Positions 1 through 5,427 of a stretch of DNA of 9,046 nt are shown here, one piece after another (positions within the stretch are counted from its first letter, which is position 1; every line of letters begins with the position of its first letter). The translations under genes and the position numbers were made by a program. Source of the stretch: an uncultured Anaerocolumna sp. (GTDB lineage: Bacteria; Bacillota; Clostridia; Lachnospirales; Lachnospiraceae); the NCBI GenBank assembly GCA_937901695.1, contig CALDJN010000408.1, positions 1-9,046 on the forward strand, read 5' to 3'. The notes beneath the pieces were generated by a model. That model did no database searches. It worked only from the letters and a program-made list of their open reading frames with translations, and had not been told where the DNA came from.

Positions 1-40
1 AGCCCGGTAGAGGGGGGAGGGTAACTACCAGGCTTATTTT
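1..40 (+). terminator. Terminator-like stem-loop at the window edge
   Basis: AGCC-C-GGTAG (1-10) pairs with CTACC-A-GGCT (25-34), with one C/A mismatch, around a purine-rich 14-base loop. The right arm is followed by TATTTT. This is compatible with a terminator of a gene lying before the window, but the U-tract is short and interrupted and the upstream gene is not visible. It could equally be the 3' end of some other structured RNA. Confidence 0.35.
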
Positions 41-167
41 ATGAAAAAAATTATCTTATTAGCAATATAGTGTAAAACTTAATTACTATGATTTTATTAT
101 AATAGACATATATGTTTATAGTGTGGATGATTTATGAACAAATTGTGAATTTTTAATCAATGTTTTA

Positions 168-197
168 TTTACAATTTGAAACAAAAAAAGATATAAT
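168..197 (+). promoter_or_regulatory. Candidate sigma-A promoter upstream of the small membrane protein gene
   Basis: TTTACA (168-173) and TATAAT (192-197) are separated by 18 bases. The -10 box is perfect and the -35 box matches the consensus in 5 of 6 positions. Transcription would begin near 204, giving a leader of about 210 bases before the gene at 416. The region is very AT-rich, so a chance match is possible. No better promoter was found nearer to the gene. Confidence 0.4.
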
Positions 198-204
198 ACT
201 TTTT

Positions 205-243
205 AATATTACTATTTTTTTATTTTCAAAAATAGGTAATATT
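205..243 (+). repeat. AT-rich inverted repeat at the predicted transcription start
   Basis: AATATTAC plus TATTTTT (205-219) pairs with AAAAATA (228-234) and GTAATATT (236-243). G235 is a single bulge and the loop is 8 bases, so the stem has 15 base pairs. It starts one base after the +1 predicted from the promoter at 168-197. It could be a 5' stabilising hairpin or a repressor site. Apart from this stem and the promoter, positions 41-401 show no gene or recognised RNA. Confidence 0.5.
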
Positions 244-401
244 CACATGAATTTCAGGGGTTGAATTTTTGAAAGATACAGATACTAAAGTTAATGTATG
301 ATATATTTCATAAAAAATAGGGAAAAGGTAGCAAAATTAAAAATTCCATGGGAACTATAAATATTAAAGACTATTTGTATGCATAAGTTTTTAATTCATG
401 C

Positions 402-408
402 AGGAAAG
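402..408 (+). promoter_or_regulatory. Ribosome binding site that fixes the start at 416
   Basis: AGGAAAG (402-408) lies 7 bases before the ATG at 416. The earlier in-frame ATG at 398 has no purine-rich site before it, and using it would place this ribosome site inside the coding region. Confidence 0.6.
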
Positions 409-415
409 AGGGAAT

Positions 416-886
416 ATGGCAAGTGTTTTTAAAAAATTAATAAGTAAAGAATTTGGTGAAAATAAATATAATAAATATTTTTTCGTTTGTCAGAAGAGCT
501 TGGAAGATAAGTCCTTTGATAGTAAAGAAATTTATAATGATATATTTGATTCTTTAAAAAAGTTGGATCGAAATTCAATAAAGAAAATGCAGGATCGCTT
601 GAATGATGCACTATTTCTTGCAGTACGCATCAGCAAAACCTATTTCTTTTCCTTCCTTTTCTATCTTGGGGCAGTGTTTTTTCTAATCACGAAAGCTATT
701 AATCCTATTATTACCATTATCAGTATTATTTTAATGAGTATATGTTTTATAGCAAAAACTTATGAATTCTTAATCAATAAATACTGTTTTATTGATGCTC
801 ACATTGTACTTGTTTATAAAACGGTATTAGAAAGAATTATTTTACTAAAGGAAATAGAACAGTCTTCATCTTCCAGTAATACTTAA
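416..886 (+). CDS. Hypothetical small membrane protein with two transmembrane helices
   Basis: I do not recognise this family. From the ATG at 416 the product is 156 residues. Roughly the first 70 are charged, soluble and probably helical, rich in Lys, Asp and Asn. Two hydrophobic segments follow at about residues 76-92 and 95-113, split by a short turn containing Asn-Pro, which forms a helical hairpin in the membrane. A second mainly helical stretch (about 120-147) and a run of five serines end the protein. There is no signal peptide at the N-terminus and no catalytic motif that I can see. An upstream in-frame ATG at 398 would add six residues but is less likely, because the ribosome site AGGAAAG lies between the two starts. 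The gene stands alone: a long AT-rich leader precedes it and a terminator-like stem follows. Function is unknown. Confidence 0.7.
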   Translation: MASVFKKLISKEFGENKYNKYFFVCQKSLEDKSFDSKEIYNDIFDSLKKLDRNSIKKMQDRLNDALFLAVRISKTYFFSFLFYLGAVFFLITKAINPIITIISIILMSICFIAKTYEFLINKYCFIDAHIVLVYKTVLERIILLKEIEQSSSSSNT

Positions 887-983
887 AAAATAACCAGAAG
901 GCAATGATGAAGTGAACACTTTTGTTAGACAAAAAGGTCTATGGAAAGAGGTTTATTTCATAAGCTTTCTGGTTATTCTTTTT
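885..983 (+). terminator. Large stem-loop terminator after the membrane protein gene
   Basis: AATAACCAGAAGGC (889-902) pairs with GCTTTCTGGTTATT (964-977) over 14 bases with one G-U pair. CTTTTTG follows at once, and the A-run at 885-888 can pair with the T-run. The 61-base loop is unusually long and holds its own small stem, TAGAC / GTCTA (926-930 with 937-941). Position just after a stop codon and the U-tract support a terminator. The A-run and T-run would also let it work in both directions. Confidence 0.6.
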
Positions 984-995
984 GTAAAGTGTTCA
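913..995. repeat. 10-bp inverted repeat pair enclosing 63 bases
   Basis: TGAACACTTT (913-922) and AAAGTGTTCA (986-995) are perfect inverted copies. Read inwards, both also carry ACAAAAAG: directly next to the repeat on the right, and after six extra bases (TGTTAG) on the left. The left side, with its TTAGACAAAAAG, resembles the ends of some IS3-family elements, but no transposase and no target duplication are visible. In RNA these arms would form a pseudoknot with the terminator stem. Confidence 0.4.
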
Positions 996-1122
996 GGCTA
1001 TAACATGGCTAAGGCTAAGCTAACTGTTTTCACTAATATTTTAATACTTTTTAACGAGTTATAATTTTTACTTTGCAGCAGAGGCGGAGGTCTTCCCTGA
1101 TAAGGTTAAAATATAAAAGGTA

Positions 1123-1151
1123 TTGTATATATTCTCTAAACAAAGTACAAT
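1123..1151 (+). promoter_or_regulatory. Candidate promoter of sdaAB
   Basis: TTGTAT (1123-1128) and TACAAT (1146-1151) are 17 bases apart and lie 47 bases before the sdaAB start. The -10 box matches 5 of 6 positions and the -35 box is weak. A lone TATAAT at 1060-1065 has no good -35 partner. The rest of 996-1197 holds GCTAAGGCTAAGC-type short repeats and no recognised riboswitch. Confidence 0.35.
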
Positions 1152-1197
1152 AATTAGTAAGAAATATTAATGAAACGAATAAAAAGGGGAAAATGGA

Positions 1198-1860
1198 ATG
1201 AAATATAAAAGTGTTTTTGATATTATGGGTCCAATTATGGTGGGACCATCTAGTTCCCACACTGCTGGTGCAGTTCGAATTGGACAGATTGCACGCAGAA
1301 TATTTGGAATGGAACCTGAGGAAATTCATATACATTTTTATGGATCTTTTGCTGAAACCTATAAAGGACATGCTACAGATATTGCTGTTATTGCAGGGCT
1401 TTTGAACTTTGAAACAGATGATTCAAGAATTCGGGATGCTATTGAAATAGCTAAGAAGAAAGGCATCCACATTAAATTTTATACGGAAGAAATGGTACCT
1501 GCCCATCCTAATACCCTTCAAATCAAATTAGTAAAAGGGAACGAAATCTTAGAACTTACCGGGGTATCCGTAGGTGGCGGAGCAGTTCAGATAACTGAAC
1601 TGAATGGATTTGATTTAAATTTATCCGGTGAAAACCCTGCTATGCTCATCTATCATATTGATGCCTATGGAGTTATTGCGTCAGTTGCAGGAATCCTAGC
1701 TAATTATAAAATAAATATCAGTAAGATGAATGTATCTCGTATTGAGAAAAACAGCATGGCATTAATGGTAATAGAAACAGATCAGGTAATACAGGAAGAA
1801 ATCCTAAAAGAAATTTCAATGAAAGATAATGTAAAGAAAGTATATGTACTTGCTTCATAA
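1198..1860 (+). CDS. sdaAB: L-serine ammonia-lyase (iron-sulfur dependent), beta subunit
   Basis: With SdaAA this forms the oxygen-sensitive [4Fe-4S] L-serine dehydratase, which converts L-serine to pyruvate and ammonia in the cytoplasm. The 220 residues match the usual size of the separate beta subunit. The N-terminal part holds the family signature GPSSSHTAG (residues 16-24), then HPNT (103-106) and SVGGG (124-128). The C-terminal part, about residues 148-220, is an ACT domain (starting near YHIDAYGVIASVAGILANY), the usual amino-acid-binding or dimerisation module of this subunit. The start is well supported: AGGGGA (1185-1190) lies 7 bases before the ATG. The alpha subunit follows 190 bases later, a wider gap than is usual for this pair. 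The protein looks intact, with no missing signature residue. Confidence 0.96.
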   Translation: MKYKSVFDIMGPIMVGPSSSHTAGAVRIGQIARRIFGMEPEEIHIHFYGSFAETYKGHATDIAVIAGLLNFETDDSRIRDAIEIAKKKGIHIKFYTEEMVPAHPNTLQIKLVKGNEILELTGVSVGGGAVQITELNGFDLNLSGENPAMLIYHIDAYGVIASVAGILANYKINISKMNVSRIEKNSMALMVIETDQVIQEEILKEISMKDNVKKVYVLAS

Positions 1861-1877
1861 TCTTGTAAAAGGAGCGG

Positions 1878-1973
1878 GGTCTGAACCTACGAAGGTAAGA
1901 TAGGTAATTTTAAATACTTCCTTTCTCTTCTTAATTTGACAAAGGTCTGAACCCACGAAGGTAAGGCAGGTAA
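1878..1973 (+). repeat. Two 30-base direct repeats between sdaAB and sdaAA
   Basis: Copy 1 (1878-1907) and copy 2 (1944-1973) begin GGTCTGAACC and contain ACGAAGGTAAG, then AGGTAA. They agree at 27 of 30 positions. Their starts are 66 bases apart, with a T-rich linker between. Each copy can fold as GGT-CTGA-ACC. Copy 1 can instead form ACCT-ACGA-AGGT. I do not recognise the motif. It does not match the glycine riboswitch core as I know it. The wording is faintly like intron or structured-RNA debris, but I cannot show that. Confidence 0.7.
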
Positions 1974-2021
1974 AAGAAGGTGGATGGAACAGGCTGCATC
2001 GTAGTAAGAAACTTTTAAAAA

Positions 2022-2045
2022 GGTGCTAAGGCACCAGAATTGGGG
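2022..2045 (+). promoter_or_regulatory. Small hairpin and ribosome site before sdaAA
   Basis: GGTGC (2022-2026) and GCACC (2031-2035) pair perfectly around the loop TAAG. The only Shine-Dalgarno-like element is GGGG (2042-2045), five bases before the ATG at 2051, which is modest for this genome. The hairpin leaves the ribosome site free, so it may mark the end of the structured spacer, not a block. Confidence 0.4.
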
Positions 2046-2050
2046 TTAAT

Positions 2051-2914
2051 ATGTTTAATAATATTGCTGAATTAGTTAATCAAGCTGAGACACAGAATAA
2101 GAAAATATATGAAATCATGATAGAACAAGAAATCAAGGTTACCGGTCTTAGTAAAGAGGAAGTTATTCATAAAATGAAAGATAATTATATGGTTATGAAA
2201 GCCGCCATAGAAAAAGGTATACAAGGAGTTACCTCAAAATCCGGAATGACAGGGGGTGACGCAAAGAAACTTTCTGATTATCGAAATAGAGGTAAGTATC
2301 TGACGGATTATACTTTAATATCTGCAATTTGTTATGCAGTTGCCACCAACGAAGTAAACGCTTCCATGGGATTAATCTGTGCAACTCCCACTGCAGGCTC
2401 ATCTGGGGTTCTTCCAGCTGTTATGTTTGCAGCACAGGAAAAACTAAAAGTAGATGAAGAAACAATCATCAAGCATATGTTCACTGCTGGAGCAATCGGA
2501 TATATTATAGCCAATAATGCTTCTATCTCAGGAGCAGCAGGAGGATGCCAGGCGGAAGTAGGCTCTGCCAGTGCTATGGCAGCGGCGGCAGTGACGGAAT
2601 TGGCAGGTGGAACTCCAACACAGGCAGCACATGCTATGGCTATTGCTATAAAGAATATGTTAGGACTTTCCTGCGATCCCGTTGCAGGTCTGGTAGAAGT
2701 ACCTTGTATTAAAAGAAATGCTGCTGGTGCAGTGAATGCTTTTGCAGCAGCAGAAATGGCACTTGCAGGAGTAGAAAGCAGAATTCCCTGGGATGAAGTA
2801 ATTAGTGCCATGTATCGCATTGGTTTATCTATGCCTATTGCTTTAAAAGAAACAGCTTTGGGAGGTCTAGCTGCAACAGAAACAGGCAGGTGTTGGAGAA
2901 TGAAAATCCAGTAA
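2051..2914 (+). CDS. sdaAA: L-serine ammonia-lyase (iron-sulfur dependent), alpha subunit
   Basis: This is the catalytic, cluster-bearing subunit of L-serine dehydratase, working with SdaAB. Family landmarks are VTSKSGMTGGDAKK (60-73), VATNEVNASMG (97-107), CATPTAGSSGV (110-120), NNASISGAAGGCQAEVGSAS (155-174), LSCDPVAGLVEVPC (206-219) and GGLAATETG (271-279). Cys166, Cys208 and Cys219 have the spacing (42 and 11) expected of the three cluster ligands in the family. The length of 287 residues is slightly short of the roughly 300 of B. subtilis SdaAA. After Arg280 the ending CWRMKIQ does not resemble the family. The +1-shifted frame reads LENEN..., which resembles the usual GR-x-LE ending, so a single-base loss near 2888-2893 is possible. 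The catalytic core is complete, so activity is likely either way. Confidence 0.95.
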   Translation: MFNNIAELVNQAETQNKKIYEIMIEQEIKVTGLSKEEVIHKMKDNYMVMKAAIEKGIQGVTSKSGMTGGDAKKLSDYRNRGKYLTDYTLISAICYAVATNEVNASMGLICATPTAGSSGVLPAVMFAAQEKLKVDEETIIKHMFTAGAIGYIIANNASISGAAGGCQAEVGSASAMAAAAVTELAGGTPTQAAHAMAIAIKNMLGLSCDPVAGLVEVPCIKRNAAGAVNAFAAAEMALAGVESRIPWDEVISAMYRIGLSMPIALKETALGGLAATETGRCWRMKIQ

Positions 2915-2931
2915 TAGATACGAAATGCTTT

Positions 2932-2961
2932 CCATATATTATAATGAAGAATAATATATGG
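2932..2961 (+). promoter_or_regulatory. Hairpin overlapping the ribosome site of the deacetylase gene
   Basis: CCATATATTAT (2932-2942) and ATAATATATGG (2951-2961) form a perfect 11-bp inverted repeat with an 8-base loop. No T-run follows, so it is not a standard terminator. Its last two bases are the GG of GGTGAAG (2960-2966), the only Shine-Dalgarno-like sequence before the ATG at 2969. Folding would hide part of that site. Confidence 0.5.
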
Positions 2962-2968
2962 TGAAGTT

Positions 2969-3754
2969 ATGGAAATTGATAATGAAGATAGGGAAAAACT
3001 AAGATTTTTTATAAAAACAGGTATTGTAGTGTTATCATTCCTGGTTCTCTGTGCTTTTGGTGCCAAATATATTCCCAAAGCCCTTACCGTTACAAAAATG
3101 GCAAATGCTAAAGAACTTCCTATCTATTGTGTAAATTGTAAAGAGAAGAAAGTTGCTTTAAGCTTTGATGCTGCCTGGGGGAATGAAGATACAGCTGACA
3201 TATTAAAAATCCTTGATAAGAATAATGTTAAAGTTACCTTTTTTATGACCGGTGGCTGGGTAGAAAAATACCCGGATGATGTAAAAGCAATTGCAGCAGC
3301 AGGACATGATTTGGGAAATCATAGTGAAAACCATAAACATATGTCTCAACTTTCCAAAGAACAATCCATAGAAGAGATTATGAAACCTCATAAGAAGGTT
3401 AAAGAACTTACAGGAATTGACATGAATCTGTTTCGCCCACCTTATGGTGATTATAATAATACGTTGATTCAAGCTACAAGGGAAGCAGGTTATCACTGTA
3501 TTCAATGGGATATTGACAGTTTGGACTGGAAAGATTACGGCGTAGAATCCATTGTGAAAACAGTCGTAAATCATAAGCATTTGGGTAATGGTTCCATTAT
3601 ACTTTGTCATAATGGGGCAAAATTTACGAAAGATGCCTTAGAATCAATGATTACAGGGTTAAAGGAAAAGGGATATGAAATTGTTCCAATTTCTCAATTG
3701 ATTTATACCGGTGAGTATTATATGGATCATGAGGGAAGGCAGTTTGAAAAATAA
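2969..3754 (+). CDS. Membrane-anchored polysaccharide deacetylase (NodB domain, PdaB-like)
   Basis: A carbohydrate esterase family 4 protein of 261 residues, likely removing N-acetyl groups from cell-wall or spore-cortex glycan outside the membrane. A short charged N-terminus is followed by one membrane anchor (about residues 14-32). The NodB domain runs from about 61 to 246. Its motifs are SFDAAWGNEDT (65-75, Asp67 as probable base), NHSENH (117-122, His118 and His122 for metal), RPPYGDYN (156-163), DIDSLDW (181-187) and ILCHNG (211-216, His214). The second Asp of the classic TFDD motif is Ala68, as expected in PdaB-type sporulation deacetylases, so metal binding may differ from classic members. 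Start choice: the ATG at 2969 is needed for the anchor, although its ribosome site is close and partly covered by a hairpin. The gene begins 54 bases after sdaAA and may be read through from it. A terminator follows. Confidence 0.9.
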   Translation: MEIDNEDREKLRFFIKTGIVVLSFLVLCAFGAKYIPKALTVTKMANAKELPIYCVNCKEKKVALSFDAAWGNEDTADILKILDKNNVKVTFFMTGGWVEKYPDDVKAIAAAGHDLGNHSENHKHMSQLSKEQSIEEIMKPHKKVKELTGIDMNLFRPPYGDYNNTLIQATREAGYHCIQWDIDSLDWKDYGVESIVKTVVNHKHLGNGSIILCHNGAKFTKDALESMITGLKEKGYEIVPISQLIYTGEYYMDHEGRQFEK

Positions 3755-3773
3755 ATGAATAGGCTATAGATAC

Positions 3774-3811
3774 TAACTGGGGGATAACAGGTGCTCCCAG
3801 TTACGTTTTTT
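3774..3811 (+). terminator. Rho-independent terminator after the deacetylase gene
   Basis: TAACTGGG (3774-3781) pairs with CCCAGTTA (3796-3803). After a CG, six T residues follow (3806-3811). It closes the sdaAB-sdaAA-deacetylase stretch 20 bases after the stop codon. Confidence 0.85.
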
Positions 3812-3879
3812 ATAGAGGGCACGAAGAATAAAAACCTGGTTTTGTACGTCAGATACATAAATATTCTTGGCTTAGCGAT

Positions 3880-3949
3880 AGCACATTAAGAAAGTTATAA
3901 CGGAGAATCTGGGGGAAACTGCTAAAGTTATTTTCTTTAATAATGTGCT
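3880..3949. repeat. Long imperfect inverted repeat in the 3812-4175 gap
   Basis: AGCACATTA (3880-3888) pairs with TAATGTGCT (3941-3949). The stem continues as AGAAA (3889-3893) with TTTCT (3932-3936), and ATAAC (3897-3901) with GTTAT (3927-3931). GTT and TTAA are bulges, giving 19 base pairs around a 25-base purine-rich loop. Loop bases TGGGG could also pair with CCCCA near 3964-3968 outside the stem. No T-run follows. The rest of 3812-4175 holds a 7-bp inverted repeat (AGGTGTA 4025-4031 / TACACCT 4049-4055) and the promoter of the LacI-type gene. Confidence 0.45.
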
Positions 3950-4075
3950 GCATTCGTTTAATACCCCAAATTTTTTTCCTTTTCCATTTTATATGGTCGA
4001 TGAGTACTGAAAGATTTTTATAAAAGGTGTATATGATAAATAGGTATTTACACCTGATTATAAACAAATAAATAG

Positions 4076-4104
4076 TTGAATATTATATAATTGGCTTGTA
4101 TAAT
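4076..4104 (+). promoter_or_regulatory. Promoter of the LacI-family regulator gene
   Basis: TTGAAT (4076-4081) and TATAAT (4099-4104) are exactly 17 bases apart. Transcription would start near 4111, leaving a leader of about 65 bases. I see no copy of the AATCGATT motif of the downstream palindrome here, which argues against simple autoregulation through the same site. Confidence 0.65.
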
Positions 4105-4175
4105 ATAAATATTGGTAACTATATGTAATAGTAAGTAGGGTTAAATGCTAAAAAATATTTGATTGGAGTAGAAAT

Positions 4176-5189
4176 ATGGCTACGATTAAAGATGTTTCAC
4201 AAAAAGCGGGTGTTTCCTCTGCTACAGTGTCCCATGTAATTAACAACACAAGATATGTATCTGATGAGGTAAGAAATAGGGTTTTAGCTGCAATTGAAGA
4301 GCTGAACTATAAACCAAATTATATTGCCCGGACTTTGAGAAGAGGAAAGAGTGACACTATTGGTGTTATTATACCAAATACAAGAAATACATACTTTACT
4401 GAGATTGCATGGTGTATTGAGCAAGTAGCATCTCAGGATAATTACAGTGTAATAATATGTAATTCAGAAAACATTCCTGAAAAGGAAGTTTTTTATATTA
4501 ATATATTGATGCAAAAGCAGGTAGATGGTATTGTTTTTTTCTCTTCGATTAATAACGAAGAAGCTTCTAAATTATTATCAGCAAGTAATATCCCCTTTGT
4601 AATTGTGGATAGGGAATTTGAAGATGAAACTGAAAATTGCGTTGTAGTAATGACAGATGAACAACAGGGAGCTGAATGTGCTACAGAATATTTGATATCA
4701 TTAGGACACGAAAAAATTGCATGTATCACGGGAGGACCAAAAGAGCAGATAACCAGTGAAAAACGTAAACTAGGTTATATAGAGGCAATGAAAAGAAATA
4801 ATTTGCCTATTATAGATGAATATATTGTAGAAGGTGATTTTTCATTGAACTCTGGATATATTGCCGGAATGAAGATACTTAAAATGAAAAATAGACCCTC
4901 AGCAATATTCTCATTTAACGATTTAATGGCTTTAGGTGTTTTAAGGGCAGCTCGTGAATGTGATATTAATATACCGAAAGATTTATCATTAATTGGATTT
5001 GATAATATTGAAATTGCCGAATACAGTATACCGCCTTTGACGACCATTGCTCAAAATAAGGTTAAAATTGCGGAGAATATTGTGTCCTCTTTATTTGCAA
5101 TGAATAAGAAAGAAGAAATCAAAACAAGACGCATAGTAATATCCGCTGATTTTATCGAGAGAAAGAGCTGTAGAGCCATTAATCAATAA
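4176..5189 (+). CDS. LacI/GalR-family transcription regulator, PurR-like
   Basis: A 337-residue repressor-type protein of typical LacI length. Residues 1-45 form the DNA-binding part (MATIKDVSQKAG, then recognition helix region SSATVSHVIN at 14-23). The hinge helix PNYIARTL follows, with Leu54 at the position that inserts into a central CpG step. The periplasmic-binding-protein-like core runs from about 60 to 330. From memory of E. coli PurR, the stretch VSHVIN-TR-V is shared, as are effector-pocket residues Tyr73, Phe74, the threonine at PurR 192 (here Thr193), Phe221 (here Phe222) and Asp275 (here Asp276). PurR Arg190, which reads the purine 6-position, is Gln191 here. The ligand is therefore plausibly a purine or nucleoside, although ribose-type ligands are possible. 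The ribosome site GGAG (4165-4168) lies 7 bases before the ATG. The likely target is the palindrome at 5367-5416. Confidence 0.93.
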   Translation: MATIKDVSQKAGVSSATVSHVINNTRYVSDEVRNRVLAAIEELNYKPNYIARTLRRGKSDTIGVIIPNTRNTYFTEIAWCIEQVASQDNYSVIICNSENIPEKEVFYINILMQKQVDGIVFFSSINNEEASKLLSASNIPFVIVDREFEDETENCVVVMTDEQQGAECATEYLISLGHEKIACITGGPKEQITSEKRKLGYIEAMKRNNLPIIDEYIVEGDFSLNSGYIAGMKILKMKNRPSAIFSFNDLMALGVLRAARECDINIPKDLSLIGFDNIEIAEYSIPPLTTIAQNKVKIAENIVSSLFAMNKKEEIKTRRIVISADFIERKSCRAINQ

Positions 5190-5231
5190 TATATAATTAA
5201 TAATAAATACCAGTAAATAAATAATAACAAG

Positions 5232-5270
5232 AAGAAGCTATTCCAATTATCGGTTGGAATAGCTTCTTTT
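5232..5270 (+). terminator. Rho-independent terminator after the LacI-family gene
   Basis: A perfect 15-bp stem: AAGAAGCTATTCCAA (5232-5246) with its complement at 5254-5268, loop TTATCGG, ending in TTTT. It separates the regulator from the transporter operon, so the latter depends on its own promoter. Confidence 0.9.
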
Positions 5271-5346
5271 GTGTAAAATAGTGAACAATGAAGTTTTAAA
5301 ATGCAATCAACTGTTAAAAATCATAAGAGTTTTTTGCGAAAATCAA

Positions 5347-5375
5347 TTGACAATGGTAATTTTGTATTATATAAT
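5347..5375 (+). promoter_or_regulatory. Perfect-consensus promoter of the transporter-add-fhs operon
   Basis: TTGACA (5347-5352), a 17-base spacer and TATAAT (5370-5375) match the sigma-A consensus at all twelve positions. Transcription should start near 5382, giving a leader of roughly 40 bases. The whole -10 box and the start point lie within the 50-bp palindrome, so a protein bound there would block RNA polymerase. A promoter this strong normally needs a tight repressor. Confidence 0.85.
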
Positions 5376-5416
5376 GTATTTAATCGATTACGTAATCGAT
5401 TAAATACATTATATAA
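5367..5416. promoter_or_regulatory. Perfect 50-bp palindrome, probable LacI-family operator
   Basis: The left arm (5367-5391) is the exact inverse of the right arm (5392-5416). The core is ACGT, flanked on each side by AATCGATT (5382-5389 and 5394-5401), which is itself palindromic. Two readings fit a LacI-type dimer that inserts Leu54 at a CpG. One is a single site centred at 5391/5392, whose 16-mer TCGATTACGTAATCGA agrees with the E. coli PurR consensus at 8 of 16 positions, including both outer CG steps and the central ACGT. The other is two sites centred on the CpGs at 5385 and 5397, 12 bases apart. It overlaps the -10 box and start point and reaches the ribosome site. The new RNA could also form a short 5' hairpin from the two AATCGATT blocks. 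Confidence 0.8.
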
Positions 5417-5427
5417 AGGGGTGATTG
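5416..5427 (+). promoter_or_regulatory. Ribosome site and TTG start of the transporter gene
   Basis: AAGGGGTGAT (5416-5425) matches the 16S tail complement well but lies very close to the TTG at 5425. No in-frame ATG occurs before the first transmembrane helix. The ATG at 5454 is in another frame. The TTG start is the best choice; ATT at 5428 would have more normal spacing but is a rare start codon. Confidence 0.5.

Noticed and set aside
1..45. 3' end of a group II intron
   Set aside because: The GGGGGGAGGG and paired arms are only vaguely suggestive. A clear domain V is not visible because the window starts here.
41..70. Nine-codon open frame MKKIILLAI
   Set aside because: Too short, no ribosome site and no sign of translation; likely chance in AT-rich DNA.
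1045..1113. Short plus-strand reading YFAAEAEVFPDKVKI then stop, before sdaAB
   Set aside because: It looks protein-like and might be a gene remnant, but it is only 22 codons, has no start, and I recognise no family.
1861..2050. Tandem glycine-riboswitch-like element between the serine dehydratase genes
   Set aside because: Two repeated units invite the idea, but the conserved core of the glycine riboswitch is not recognisable and the units are only about 30 bases.
2332..3078. Long open frame on the minus strand across sdaAA
   Set aside because: It mirrors the high-quality SdaAA coding frame, has Ala/Ile/Pro-rich composition typical of antisense shadows, no domain, and crosses into the deacetylase gene.
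3203..3610. Minus-strand open frame inside the deacetylase gene
   Set aside because: It is antisense to the conserved NodB motifs, and no family features are visible in it.
3849..4067. Minus-strand open frame of 72 codons in the gap before the regulator
   Set aside because: Composition follows AT-rich spacer DNA, no ribosome site was evident, and it crosses the bulged stem. A decayed gene fragment cannot be excluded.
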